Part shown: piece by piece, positions 7,809-16,087 of the stretch
How the letters are laid out: every line of letters starts with the position of its first letter
How positions within the stretch are numbered: position 1 is the first letter of the stretch
Position numbers and translations under genes: made by a program
Notes under the pieces: model-generated
Seen by the model: the letters and a program-made list of their open reading frames with translations, nothing else
Databases searched by the model: none
What the model was told of the DNA's origin: nothing
Assembly (NCBI GenBank): GCA_949295065.1
Contig: CASFJQ010000004.1
Location: forward strand, 25,355-89,354
DNA from: an uncultured Parabacteroides sp.
Lineage (GTDB): Bacteria; Bacteroidota; Bacteroidia; Bacteroidales; Tannerellaceae
Reading direction: 5' to 3'
Length of the DNA: 64,000 nucleotides

Positions 7809-8630
7809 ATGAAAAGAGGAATAATTATATCATTGATTTTTGTTTTGACAACTTGTTTTCAGGCGTTTTCGCAAATTTGGATACATTTTGAGTGGGGAAA
7901 ACACGACTGCCGTGAATGTGCATGGATGAGCAGTTCCTTGCATTTGTCGCCAAGGGCACAGGTGGAATATCAAAAGATTATTCATAAATATGGAAAGAAA
8001 ATAGAAAAAGAGGCTCTTAGGGATTATTATTACTGGGACCGTTCGGCTGAGAGAATATATAAGTATAGGATGGAACGCGACAGAGATTTGCAAAGATTGC
8101 TGAATCCTGCCCAGTTCAGACAGTTCTTGAGACTGTCACGGACAAATCCCGTGCGAATTCACGACTACAGAGGCTGGTATATGAATCCTAACCATCCGGA
8201 TTGGCATCCTTCATATGATTGCTACAGGTGGGAAGATTCGTATTGGGATTGCCGTTGGGATTATGTGGACGGTCATTGGCATTCTCATTTTGACATTAGT
8301 TTATGGCAGCCCCCGCACAATGCTCCGAGGCCTCCGAAACTACAGCCGCGTCCGGAAGTGCGTCCTCCGCATGATGCTCACAAACCCGGCAAGCCATTGC
8401 CTCCGGCAAACAGACCTAAGGACAAGAAGCATTACGACAGCAGGGACGACAGGAAACCGGACCGCACGCAAGTAGGAAGCCATTCTGAAGGAGGAAGAAC
8501 GGAAACTACTGTTAACGGACGTTCAAGTTATAGCAGCAGTAGCAAAAGAAATGACAAAGTGAAAACTGAAGCTCCTGCCAAAAGAAGTTCGGACAACAAG
8601 GAAAATAAGGGCCGCCGCTCTTCCAAGTAG
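7809..8630 (+). CDS. Trp/His-rich secreted protein with Pro-rich basic tail
   Basis: This 273-residue protein has a signal peptide (cleavage likely after residue 21, FSQ). The mature part has three zones. Residues 22-115 are helical and charged, with a CREC pair (Cys34, Cys37) and 'LSPRAQVEYQKI', faintly like the helical core of Spy/CpxP-type proteins. Residues 118-168 are very rich in Trp, Tyr, His and Asp, with Cys138 and Cys148. Residues 168-273 are Pro-rich, then Ser/Lys/Arg-rich and probably disordered. Four Cys and many His suggest disulfides or metal binding, but this is inference. No known family is recognised. Confidence 0.7.
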   Translation: MKRGIIISLIFVLTTCFQAFSQIWIHFEWGKHDCRECAWMSSSLHLSPRAQVEYQKIIHKYGKKIEKEALRDYYYWDRSAERIYKYRMERDRDLQRLLNPAQFRQFLRLSRTNPVRIHDYRGWYMNPNHPDWHPSYDCYRWEDSYWDCRWDYVDGHWHSHFDISLWQPPHNAPRPPKLQPRPEVRPPHDAHKPGKPLPPANRPKDKKHYDSRDDRKPDRTQVGSHSEGGRTETTVNGRSSYSSSSKRNDKVKTEAPAKRSSDNKENKGRRSSK

Positions 8631-8652
8631 TTTCAATATCGTTTTTTTGTAG

Positions 8653-8660
8653 TATCTTTG
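8653..8660 (+). promoter_or_regulatory. -7 promoter element upstream of rlmB
   Basis: TATCTTTG (TAnnTTTG consensus) lies 23 bp after the previous stop codon. Transcription would start near 8667 and give rlmB a leader of about 210 nt that includes the octamer repeat at 8739-8816. Confidence 0.55.
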
Positions 8661-8738
8661 TGTGGAAATAACTGAAGTTTCGCAAAATTGACAATGTTTT
8701 TTAAACACTGGGTTCATAGAGTTACAGAGGTTTTTTTA

Positions 8739-8816
8739 GTTGACAAGTTGACAAGACTTCAGGTAAAAAAGATATTTCTTCTTGACTACTTGACTTCTTA
8801 ACTCCTTGACTCCTTT
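8739..8816. repeat. Octamer-repeat element (family 2), copy a
   Basis: The left block is GTTGACAA GTTGACAA G. An AT-rich linker follows, then the right block of CTTGACTA CTTGACTT CTTAACTC CTTGACTC units with 8-bp period. The blocks are imperfect reverse complements, so a transcript could fold on itself. It lies in the rlmB leader. Confidence 0.75.
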
Positions 8817-8875
8817 AAAGCTAAGCTTTAGGAATTTAAACGAATAAAAAGATAACATCAATCTTTAATAGACAG

Positions 8876-9619
8876 ATGAAGGAAAATGAAATGATTTTTG
8901 GCATTCGTGCCGTTATTGAAGCAATACAGGCGGGAAAGGAAGTGGATAAAATCCTTGTCAAGCGCGAATTGCAGGGAGATTTGGTTAAGGAGCTGTTTGA
9001 AGTTTTGAAAGGAACAGAGATTCCAGTTCAGAGAGTTCCGCAGGAAAGACTGGACCGTCATACACGTAAAAACCATCAAGGAGTAATAGCTTTCGTATCG
9101 GCAGTTACATACCAGAAGTTGGAAGACATCATACCTTTCGTTTATGAACAGGGAAAAGACCCATTCATTGTCCTTTTAGATGGTGTTACTGATGTCCGTA
9201 ATTTCGGCGCCATTGCCAGAACTTGCGAGTGCGCAGGAGTGGATGCTATTGTTATCCCGGCAAAAGGAAGCGTAACAGTCAATGCAGATGCTGTGAAGAC
9301 TTCGGCAGGAGCATTGCATGTTTTGCCAGTTTGTAAGGAAAAAAGCATCAATCAGGCAATCCGTTTCTTGCAGCAGAGCGGAGTTAAAGTTTATGCTGCT
9401 AGCGAGAAGGCTGCGGAAAATTATACCAACATCAAATATGATGGTCCTGTTGCCATTGTTATGGGTGCGGAAGATACGGGAGTGTCGATGGATAATCTTC
9501 GCATATGCGATGCGATGGTTAAGATTCCTCAGTTTGGAACAATCGGTTCGCTTAATGTTTCGGTAGCTTCTTCAATTCTTGTTTACGAAGTGGTTCGCCA
9601 GAGAATGCTGAACAGTTAA
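8876..9619 (+). CDS. rlmB: 23S rRNA (guanosine-2'-O-)-methyltransferase RlmB (SpoU/TrmH family)
   Basis: The 247-residue protein has the two domains of RlmB. The N-terminal substrate-binding domain (1-75) starts 'MIFGIRAVIEAI' and contains 'RKNHQGVIAFVSA'. The SPOUT catalytic domain shows the three trefoil-knot motifs: DVRNFGAIARTCECAG (catalytic Asn and Arg), AIVMGAEDTGVS, and IPQFGTIGSLNVSVASSI. The family uses S-adenosylmethionine to methylate G2251 in the peptidyl-transferase P loop. Length and motifs are normal. The start could be 8876 or the internal Met at 8891. ridA follows after 84 bp, with a hairpin between. Confidence 0.93.
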   Translation: MKENEMIFGIRAVIEAIQAGKEVDKILVKRELQGDLVKELFEVLKGTEIPVQRVPQERLDRHTRKNHQGVIAFVSAVTYQKLEDIIPFVYEQGKDPFIVLLDGVTDVRNFGAIARTCECAGVDAIVIPAKGSVTVNADAVKTSAGALHVLPVCKEKSINQAIRFLQQSGVKVYAASEKAAENYTNIKYDGPVAIVMGAEDTGVSMDNLRICDAMVKIPQFGTIGSLNVSVASSILVYEVVRQRMLNS

Positions 9620-9635
9620 TAGAAAGGAAAGAAAT

Positions 9636-9670
9636 ACGGTTGGTTGGAATATTTTTCCCGGCCAACCGGT
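9636..9670 (+). terminator. Hairpin between rlmB and ridA
   Basis: ACGGTTGG (9636-9643) pairs with CCAACCGgT (9662-9670), followed by TTATTTAT. It may act as a partial terminator or processing site between the two co-directional genes. Confidence 0.45.
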
Positions 9671-9703
9671 TTATTTATAGAAAACTCAAATTATATAAAT
9701 CTT

Positions 9704-10084
9704 ATGAAAAAGATAATTGCTACTAAAAATGCTCCTGCAGCTATCGGCCCTTATAATCAGGCAGTAAAAGTTGGTAATATGTTGTTCGCTTCAGGACAGT
9801 TAGGATTGAATCCTGAAACAGGTGATTTTGCAGAAGGCGGAATCAAAGAACAGACAGAACAGGCATTCCGCAACGTAAAAGCTATCTTGGCTGAAGCAGG
9901 AATGACAATCGACAATGTGGTTAAGACAACAGTGTTCTTGGCAGACATGGCTGATTTCGCTGCTATGAATGAAGTTTATGCTTCACAGTTCAACGGTGAT
10001 TTCCCTGCACGTTCAGCGGTTGCAGTGAAAACTTTGCCAAAGAATGGTTTGGTGGAAGTTGAAGTTATCGCTGTAAATGATTAA
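9704..10084 (+). CDS. ridA: RidA family reactive enamine/imine deaminase
   Basis: The 126-residue protein starts at ATG 9704; an upstream in-frame TTG at 9644 falls in the hairpin. Family markers are 'NAPAAIGPYNQAVKVGNML', 'SGQLGLNPETGDF', 'TVFLADMADFAAMNEVYA' and 'FPARSAVAVKTLPKNGLVE'. The Arg in 'PARSAV' and the Glu in 'VEVEVIAV' line the ligand site in known RidA trimers. RidA hydrolyses the 2-aminoacrylate formed by PLP enzymes and so protects transaminases. It is at the end of its transcription unit. Confidence 0.95.
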   Translation: MKKIIATKNAPAAIGPYNQAVKVGNMLFASGQLGLNPETGDFAEGGIKEQTEQAFRNVKAILAEAGMTIDNVVKTTVFLADMADFAAMNEVYASQFNGDFPARSAVAVKTLPKNGLVEVEVIAVND

Positions 10085-10110
10085 TGATTTACATTTACTC
10101 TCAGATAAAA

Positions 10111-10207
10111 TCCCTTGCCAGTCTTGTATTCAGAACTGGTAGATGTAAGGGAATTTAAACAAACAATCAGCCAATCAATTACATTCAGATGTATTGGTTG
10201 GCTGATT
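10111..10207. terminator. Double hairpin, bidirectional terminator
   Basis: TCCCTT (10111-10116) pairs with AAGGGA (10147-10152) with extra AGT/ACT pairs inside. A stronger stem follows: AATCAGCCAA (10165-10174) with TTGGYTGATT ending at 10207. It lies between the convergent ridA and MarR genes. Confidence 0.65.
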
Positions 10208-10235
10208 TCCTTCTCTCTTCTCGGATAAAATACCA

Positions 10236-10679
10236 TTATTCAAAATCTTCAAGGATTGAATGCAGACGTTTTAAGTCGGCATTGCTCTTCTTAATAATGT
10301 TCAATCCGATTTCTTTTTCAATGTAAGAATACAGTTCATAAATAGCTGGATTTATCTTTTGCTGTAAATCCATACCAAGTTCTGTAAGATAAACACAATT
10401 ATTTCTTCGGTCAATTTTACTTTCTTCACGTCTCACAAAACCGCGTTTTTCCATGTTGCTCATCAGGCTAGTCAGGCTTGCTTTGTCTTTGGCCGTTCTT
10501 TCTGCCAAAGTTTGCTGGCTGATTCCTTGTTCTTGCCATAGGCAGCTTAATATTTGAAACATCTCAAAAGTGATGCCCGTATTGTGTTTTTTTAGAACAC
10601 GTTGCATGGCTTTCTTAAAAGCCATTCTAGTGTGTATTATTTGCAACACACATTCTCTCGCTTCTTTTCCGTTTTGCAT
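10236..10679 (-). CDS. MarR-family transcriptional regulator
   Basis: The 147-residue protein has the winged-helix layout of MarR repressors. A first helix is followed by 'GITFEMFQILSCLWQEQG', the recognition region 'SQQTLAERTAKDKASLTSLM', the wing 'VRREESKIDRRNNCVYLTE', and a C-terminal dimer helix. MarR proteins are dimers that bind palindromes and release on binding phenolic or other ligands. A perfect 13-bp inverted repeat at 10729-10764, just upstream of its promoter, is a likely self-operator. The only linked target would be the gene itself; GtrA upstream is a separate unit. Confidence 0.88.
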   Translation of the reverse strand: MQNGKEARECVLQIIHTRMAFKKAMQRVLKKHNTGITFEMFQILSCLWQEQGISQQTLAERTAKDKASLTSLMSNMEKRGFVRREESKIDRRNNCVYLTELGMDLQQKINPAIYELYSYIEKEIGLNIIKKSNADLKRLHSILEDFE

Positions 10680-10712
10680 AATGTATGATATTCATTTTTC
10701 TTAACCCTAATA

Positions 10713-10720
10713 CAAAGATA
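10713..10720 (-). promoter_or_regulatory. -7 promoter element for the MarR gene
   Basis: Read on the minus strand it is TATCTTTG, matching TAnnTTTG. It lies 33 bp upstream of the MarR ATG and directly next to the inverted repeat at 10729. Confidence 0.55.
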
Positions 10721-10728
10721 TGTTTATT

Positions 10729-10764
10729 TAGCATAAAAATAAAGAATATGATATTTTTATGCTA
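10729..10764. promoter_or_regulatory. Candidate MarR operator (13-bp perfect inverted repeat)
   Basis: TAGCATAAAAATA (10729-10741) and TATTTTTATGCTA (10752-10764) are exact reverse complements with a 10-bp spacer. The repeat covers the region where the -33 contact of the MarR promoter would be, so a bound dimer would block RNA polymerase. Confidence 0.55.
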
Positions 10765-10871
10765 TAGAAAGTAATATTATTAAACAAATGTTATGTGTAT
10801 TCGGTGTTTTTATAAGGTTTTTGGCAAATAAAAACAAAGAGGAAAATACAACATGGGTTTTATGGTTCTTA

Positions 10872-11366
10872 TTATGTGAGTTTTTCCTTTCTTTTTTTTA
10901 TTATACCTTTAATATTCCTGTCTTTATAAACAAAACTCCTTTGTAAATTATAATTCCAAAAAAAACCTACCATTAATGAGACGAACATCTTACAAACAAT
11001 GAAAAGATTATCGAAATAGCTGGATAAAGTTTCCTGTACCCAGGCATTGGCTGTAATAGTTTCGGTAAGAAGATAAGTTCCATAGGTGTTGAGGAAAATA
11101 CTTCCTATCCATACCAATGTGTATTTGATGAAAACGAATTCCATACGGCATCCGCCATCCTTGAAAGTCCATTTATAGTTTATGATACAGTTGACAATGC
11201 CACCACAAATTGCACCGCTGAATGTAGCAACAACATAATATATACTGAATATATTTGCCAATATAATTGTTGTGCTAAAATCAACAACGCTTGAAATCTG
11301 CGAAGCAAACTGAGCTTTCATAAAGGTCATTAACCCTTTTTTTGTCCATTTTATATTACCTGCCAT
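10872..11366 (-). CDS. GtrA-like membrane protein
   Basis: The 164-residue protein (MAGNIKWTKKGLMTFMKAQF) starts at ATG 11366. A TTG two codons upstream is unlikely as the start. Four hydrophobic spans are visible: about 22-44 (SSVVDFSTTIILANIFSIYY), 48-68, 84-102 and 125-145. 'SSVVDF', 'NYKWTFK' after helix 2 and 'FWNYNLQRSFVYK' after helix 4 are marks of the GtrA family. GtrA proteins are thought to flip undecaprenyl-phosphate-linked sugars for O-antigen or wall-glycan decoration. No glycosyltransferase lies beside it here, so the sugar is unknown. Confidence 0.8.
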   Translation of the reverse strand: MAGNIKWTKKGLMTFMKAQFASQISSVVDFSTTIILANIFSIYYVVATFSGAICGGIVNCIINYKWTFKDGGCRMEFVFIKYTLVWIGSIFLNTYGTYLLTETITANAWVQETLSSYFDNLFIVCKMFVSLMVGFFWNYNLQRSFVYKDRNIKGIIKKRKEKLT

Positions 11367-11788
11367 TAGCAATTATTGTAAAATCTAATTTTTGGTAAAA
11401 GCTAAAGCTTATATCCTTATAAATGAAATTTCTTTCTTGGTAAAATCAAGAAGGGTTTTTCATTGTTTATTTTTTTGTTTTACTCAAAAATAAAGAGTTG
11501 AGAATTGGGATTATCTACCACAATTTACAACTCCTTAATAATATGTTTATTTTTAATAAGTCTCTCAAATTATTTAAATACCAAATAATCATAGTAAGAC
11601 GGTACAAATATAGACAAAATTTATTTTCTAAGTAATAGTTCAATATTAATTTTATATTTAGTTGTATAACTTATGAAGTTACAACACTGGTGAAACTTAA
11701 AAATAAAACATATCTTAAACAATGATTTTTTGTCATTTTAGAACCGATTTGATAAATTGGCAATATTTATCAAATCGGATTGCAGATA
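11367..11788. other. Intergenic AT-rich region (422 bp)
   Basis: It lies between menF (ends 11789) and GtrA. Apart from the strong hairpin at 11744-11778, it is very AT-rich with no gene, tRNA or repeat seen. GtrA therefore likely has its own promoter here, though no clean TAnnTTTG was found on the minus strand. Confidence 0.4.
11744..11778 (-). terminator. Hairpin terminator after menF
   Basis: CCGATTTGATAAAT (11744-11757) and ATTTATCAAATCGG (11765-11778) are perfect 14-bp reverse complements with a 7-base loop, starting 11 bp past the menF stop. It separates menF from GtrA. Confidence 0.7.
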
Positions 11789-12877
11789 TTAAAGAAACAG
11801 ACGTTCCATTGTCATCATTTTGTCTTCTGTTTCGTTCCATTCATCTTCCAGAGAAGAGGACGGCAATAATCCGCCTCCGGCATAGAATGTGAATCTGTCC
11901 GGGCTTATATTCATGCAGCGAAGGTTCACATACAAATCACTTTGTCCGCCAGGTTTTAGCATTCCGATAAATCCGGAATAGTAACCTCTGTCATATCCTT
12001 CTTCCTTAAGAATAAAATCATATGCAGTTTCTTTGGGAAGACCGCAAACAGCAGGCGTTGGGTGAAGCACTTTAAGAACTTTACCTATTATATTCTCGTC
12101 GTCAAGATTGAATATGAATTCCGTTTTAAGGTGAGACAATTCTCCGGCTTTGACAGGAAACGGGCCTTTGCTTTCCGTAAGAATATTCAACGACAATAGT
12201 TTCTGTCTGATATATGTTGCAACCAGAGCTTGTTCTCGTATGTTTTTTTCATCCCAAGTTTCCGGAAGTTTTCCGTCTTTAAGCCTTTGTGTGCCGGCAA
12301 GAGCAACAGTTTGCCATTTGTTTTTACTTCCGGCAAGTAATATTTCAGGAGTGCTTCCCATCCAAATACCTGTTTGCGGAGTATAGCAAATATATACATA
12401 TGAATATATATATCTTTTTACAGCTCGGATAAAAGCTTTAGAAATTGAAATATTCCCTTGTCTCAGCACTGTCTTTTTTCTGGACAATACTAATTTCTCC
12501 TGTTTATTGGAAGCAAGAGCTTGCAGGAAGTTTTTGAACTTTTTCTTATAATCTGAAATGTCTTTTTCTTCTGATACAAATGAATATCCGGAAGAAAGGT
12601 CATGTAAATCATTATTCTCTGTAATTGCATCTATTTCTATAGAGCCTATATTTTCCGGAGAAATTAATACTATCGGGTGAACCTCAGAAATATTGAACGG
12701 AGCGATAACATAACCGCTCCGTCCGTTCAAAGATTCAATATCATAAAGTAAAGAAGGTGATTTTTCTGTTTGAATTGCATAATGAATACATGTTTCACCA
12801 GGAATTCTCCACAGAGCAAAAGACTTCTTTTGATTAATAAGACTATCGATCTTAGTGTTTAAATTTGTTTTAGTCAT
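11789..12877 (-). CDS. menF: Isochorismate synthase
   Basis: The 362-residue chorismate-utilising enzyme starts at ATG 12877, overlapping the upstream stop as ATGA. Conserved blocks are 'ISDYKKKFKNFLQAL', 'LVLSRKKTV', 'WMGSTPEILLAG', 'VALAGTQRL', 'TEFIFNL', 'HPTPAVCGLPKETAYDFI' and 'NETEDKMMTMERLF', which include the Mg2+-binding glutamates of the MenF/EntC family. It converts chorismate to isochorismate, the first step toward menaquinone. menD, menB, menC and menE are not in the window, but the coupled HAD-hotdog gene upstream supports a menaquinone rather than a siderophore role. Confidence 0.88.
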   Translation of the reverse strand: MTKTNLNTKIDSLINQKKSFALWRIPGETCIHYAIQTEKSPSLLYDIESLNGRSGYVIAPFNISEVHPIVLISPENIGSIEIDAITENNDLHDLSSGYSFVSEEKDISDYKKKFKNFLQALASNKQEKLVLSRKKTVLRQGNISISKAFIRAVKRYIYSYVYICYTPQTGIWMGSTPEILLAGSKNKWQTVALAGTQRLKDGKLPETWDEKNIREQALVATYIRQKLLSLNILTESKGPFPVKAGELSHLKTEFIFNLDDENIIGKVLKVLHPTPAVCGLPKETAYDFILKEEGYDRGYYSGFIGMLKPGGQSDLYVNLRCMNISPDRFTFYAGGGLLPSSSLEDEWNETEDKMMTMERLFL

Positions 12878-14103
12878 TTCTTCTTTAAAATACTGTTTAC
12901 TACGCGAACTGACGAAACCAGTTTGTCGGTTGAAGTATATATGTTCACATCCCAAATATGTGAAGAACGGCCTTTATGGATGATCGAGCCTACAGCTCTT
13001 ACTGTATCTCCTTCATGCGCTGAAGACATATGGTTTCCGCTCACTTGCATACCTACAACCATTTCATCCGGATTAGCTATCAGCATTGAACCTAGTCCTG
13101 CAACTGTTTCTGCCAAAGCAAGAGTTGCTCCTCCGTGCAGAATGCCGAAAGGCTGTCTTGTCCTTTTGTCAACCGGCATTGTAGCTTCAACTCTGTTGTC
13201 GGAAACATATGTGTATTGAATGCCCAAATTTCCCATCAAAGCATGTTTTCCTCTGGCATTAAGCTGCTCCAAAGGTATTTCTGTTGGTTTAATGCTGGTT
13301 AGCAGAGCTTTTTCTATTGCAGCGGCAACACCGTTTTCCTCATTGCTCAGAGTGATGAAATCCGCACAGGCTTTTACAGAATCTCTTGCGTTGCCCATTG
13401 CTATGCTTGTTCCGGCAAGTTGCAACATGCTTACGTCTGCTACGCCGTCACCGATTGCAACAACTTCTTCTGTTGATAGCTTAAGCTCTTCAATCAGCAA
13501 AGCCAAAGTGTTTCCTTTGTCAACTGTTGGAGGAACAACTTCAAGGAAATAATCTTCGGAACGGAAAACGTCAGCCATACCGGCAAGGCGTTTTTTCCAA
13601 TGATTTTCCAAAGAGACAAGTTCTTCCGTATTGTCGCTTGTCAATACACATTTACAAGGACGGAATTCAATATCGGCAAAATCATTTATTTTGACTATTT
13701 CCAGATTGTTGATATTGGCTTCACACAAAATATGGTCATTTTCTGTTTGCTCAGTATATATCTTGCCTTCTTTATAAGTGAAAATGGCAAAATTGTTTCT
13801 TTTCGCTTTTTTGTCCAGATAAGCCAATAAATCATTCTCGAGTCTTTTCTCGAAAATGACATCTCCAGTTTGCATATTAATGATTTGTGCACCATTGTAA
13901 GAAATCACGTAACCACCGTAATGGTTGAGCTCCAATTTATTGGCAATAGGCAAGATGCCACTTGTCGGTCTTCCCGAAGCCAATACAATTTGTATTCCCA
14001 TTTGCTGGGCTTTACGCACAGCTGCAATATTATGGGGAGAAACTTCTTTTGCATTGTTCAAAAGAGTTCCGTCAACATCAAGGACTAATAACTTATACTT
14101 CAT
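12874..14103 (-). CDS. HAD (Cof-type) hydrolase fused to hotdog thioesterase (MenI/PaaI-like)
   Basis: This 409-residue two-domain protein combines two enzymes. Residues 1-265 are a Cof-type HAD phosphatase: LVLDVDGTLL (Asp9, Asp11), 'ASGRP' and IGDGVADVSML, where Ala replaces the Asn usual in GDGxND. Residues 270-409 are a hotdog thioesterase: 'LEQLNARGKHALMGNLGIQY', 'PFGILHGGATLALAETVAGL' with the active-site Gly-Gly and Glu, and 'GRSSHIWDVNIY'. Such hotdogs hydrolyse 1,4-dihydroxy-2-naphthoyl-CoA in menaquinone synthesis. ATGA coupling to menF supports that role. The phosphatase substrate is unknown. Confidence 0.82.
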   Translation of the reverse strand: MKYKLLVLDVDGTLLNNAKEVSPHNIAAVRKAQQMGIQIVLASGRPTSGILPIANKLELNHYGGYVISYNGAQIINMQTGDVIFEKRLENDLLAYLDKKAKRNNFAIFTYKEGKIYTEQTENDHILCEANINNLEIVKINDFADIEFRPCKCVLTSDNTEELVSLENHWKKRLAGMADVFRSEDYFLEVVPPTVDKGNTLALLIEELKLSTEEVVAIGDGVADVSMLQLAGTSIAMGNARDSVKACADFITLSNEENGVAAAIEKALLTSIKPTEIPLEQLNARGKHALMGNLGIQYTYVSDNRVEATMPVDKRTRQPFGILHGGATLALAETVAGLGSMLIANPDEMVVGMQVSGNHMSSAHEGDTVRAVGSIIHKGRSSHIWDVNIYTSTDKLVSSVRVVNSILKKK

Positions 14104-14127
14104 GACCTGTCAATTTTCGATTATTTA

Positions 14128-14135
14128 CAAATATA
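14128..14135 (-). promoter_or_regulatory. -7 element for the HAD-hotdog/menF unit
   Basis: On the minus strand it reads TATATTTG, matching TAnnTTTG, 25 bp upstream of the ATG at 14103. TTTG lies only 14 bp upstream, shorter than usual. It suggests that HAD-hotdog-menF can be transcribed apart from the helicase gene. Confidence 0.5.
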
Positions 14136-14167
14136 AGAAACACTTTTGACAAAGCCGAATATTTAAG

Positions 14168-16087
14168 TTATAAGTTTTTGTCTTTTATTCTTATTACTTT
14201 CCCTTTCTCTTCAACATAACGGTAAAGTTTTCTGTAGAAATTATGTTTCGATAGTGTTTCTGAATCACCAATAATTATAAGTTTCATCCTTGCTCTTGTG
14301 ATAGCAACATTCATTCTTCTCAAATCCTTAAGAAAACCGATGTTGCCGTCTTCATTCGCCCTGACAAGGCTTATCATTATTACATCTCTTTCCTGTCCCT
14401 GAAAACCATCTACTGTATGAATTGTTATAAGTTTTCGGAACGGGCGGAAGAAAGGATTTCTTTTTATCATACTTCGAAGATAATAGACTTGAGCTTTGTA
14501 TGGAGAGATAATTCCAAAGTCAATGTTCTCTTCCAGGATTCTTTCTTTTCCGATATTTTCCATATAAACCTGTAGTTGCAGAACCAGTAGCTCCGCTTCT
14601 TTTCTGTTTATACGGCTTAAACTGTCGGTTAAGTCTTCTCCTTCAATATCATATCCTGCAGTATCAGTCCATACTAAAGGCGTATCCCAATCAAGAATGC
14701 CACGATTGCAGACTTCCGGCGCAGAAAACAGTTCACCGTTATAGAACCACTGTGATGAAAATCCCATAATGTCGTTATTCATTCTGTATTGGATTTTCAG
14801 CAAAGAAACAACTTCCGGTTTACGCTCGGCTACATATTCCATCAATGTTTTGTCCAATCCGCCTTTAGCTGCTTCAATACATTTTACAGTAGGAGGGAGC
14901 TGTTTATGGTCGCCTGCAAGAACAACTCTGTCCGATTTGTTTATTGCAATCCAACATGCTGCCTCAAGAGCCTGAGCAGCCTCGTCAATAAACAGTGTGC
15001 TGAATCTTTTGCCGGATAGAACCTTATTAGCCGAACCGACCAATGTACATGCTATAACTCTTGCTTCGTCAAACAGGCTGGTTTCGATACTCAGTTCAAG
15101 TTCTGTAGCTCTGTATCTTAGTCGGGATAATCTGTTTCTGTCAGTATCTTTTTCGCTCCTGCTTTTTTTACGTAGCGATGATTGTATTTCCCTTATCGTT
15201 TTCCGAATGCTCCACAATTCAGCATAATCAGGATGAGATTCGAATTTCCTTTCGTATGTGAATGATAGCATTTTATCATTTACTCTGGTAGGATTGCCGA
15301 TTCTCAGAACAGGAACACCTCGGTCTGTAAGTTTTTCTGCTATCCAATCTACAGCAGTATTGCTTTGTGCGCATACCAAAACCTGATTCTCTCTGTGTAA
15401 GGTTTCATATATGGCTTCAACCAGTGTTGTAGTCTTTCCTGTTCCAGGCGGGCCATGAACAATACTTACATCTTTAGCGGCAATAACTTTGTTTACTGCG
15501 CAGTCTTGCGAACTGTTAAGCCAAGGAAATCTTACCGGAAATATTTTCCTTCCCTCAGCTTTCTCCGGACCAAGCATAACATCACGCAAATGAGCTGTTA
15601 TATTATTCTTTGCCGACATAACTTCTTTCATGGCAGCGAACATAGTTTTATAACTTGTCTCATCGAAATATAGTTGAACACCTATTTCTGATGTGGACAT
15701 TTGCAGTTCTGCCAATGACTGTTGTGAAGGGACAGAAACAATCATTACGTCTCCTTCAACATAACTGATATTTGCGCTGAAATTGAAATAGTTCAGCTTC
15801 TGTCCTGTTTTCATCGTGAAAAAACAGACAGGCCGTCCATGTTCGAATACATGTTCTATTTCTTTTTCCTGTGTACGCTCAATTTCTACAACCAGTTGGT
15901 TCAAAGAGTTGTAATAGCTTCGTCCAAGTCTTATCGGATACCAGCAAAGTCCTTGTTTTATTCTATGCAGAAGTCCGGCCTGCTCGGCTTGTTCCTTGTA
16001 TTGTTCCTTCTCAAACAAGTATTCTTTTTGGAGAAGATCATATTGTGTCTGAAGATGAGCAAATGGAGAAATTGAATTCAGATACAT
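14168..16087 (-). CDS. SF1B DNA/RNA helicase, IGHMBP2/UPF1-like
   Basis: The 639-residue protein has an N-terminal region (1-200) with an OB-like beta barrel and an inserted coiled coil ('[19 protein letters not shown]'). A full set of superfamily 1 helicase motifs follows: [10 protein letters not shown] (Walker A), '[15 protein letters not shown]' (Ia), LFIDEAAQA (II, DEAA form), '[13 protein letters not shown]' (III), 'QYRM' (IV), '[20 protein letters not shown]' (V) and '[16 protein letters not shown]' (VI). This is the UPF1/SMUBP-2 subgroup, widespread in Bacteroidetes but of poorly known role. Its start overlaps the end of the nucleoside phosphorylase gene by 10 bp. Confidence 0.87.
   Translation of the reverse strand: MYLNSISPFAHLQTQYDLLQKEYLFEKEQYKEQAEQAGLLHRIKQGLCWYPIRLGRSYYNSLNQLVVEIERTQEKEIEHVFEHGRPVCFFTMKTGQKLNYFNFSANISYVEGDVMIVSVPSQQSLAELQMSTSEIGVQLYFDETSYKTMFAAMKEVMSAKNNITAHLRDVMLGPEKAEGRKIFPVRFPWLNSSQDCAVNKVIAAKDVSIVHGPPGTGKTTTLVEAIYETLHRENQVLVCAQSNTAVDWIAEKLTDRGVPVLRIGNPTRVNDKMLSFTYERKFESHPDYAELWSIRKTIREIQSSLRKKSRSEKDTDRNRLSRLRYRATELELSIETSLFDEARVIACTLVGSANKVLSGKRFSTLFIDEAAQALEAACWIAINKSDRVVLAGDHKQLPPTVKCIEAAKGGLDKTLMEYVAERKPEVVSLLKIQYRMNNDIMGFSSQWFYNGELFSAPEVCNRGILDWDTPLVWTDTAGYDIEGEDLTDSLSRINRKEAELLVLQLQVYMENIGKERILEENIDFGIISPYKAQVYYLRSMIKRNPFFRPFRKLITIHTVDGFQGQERDVIMISLVRANEDGNIGFLKDLRRMNVAITRARMKLIIIGDSETLSKHNFYRKLYRYVEEKGKVIRIKDKNL

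Noticed and set aside
11367-11788. Possible tRNA or small RNA gene in the AT-rich gap
   Set aside because: No cloverleaf, TTCGANNC loop or CCA end was found; only a terminator-type hairpin is visible.
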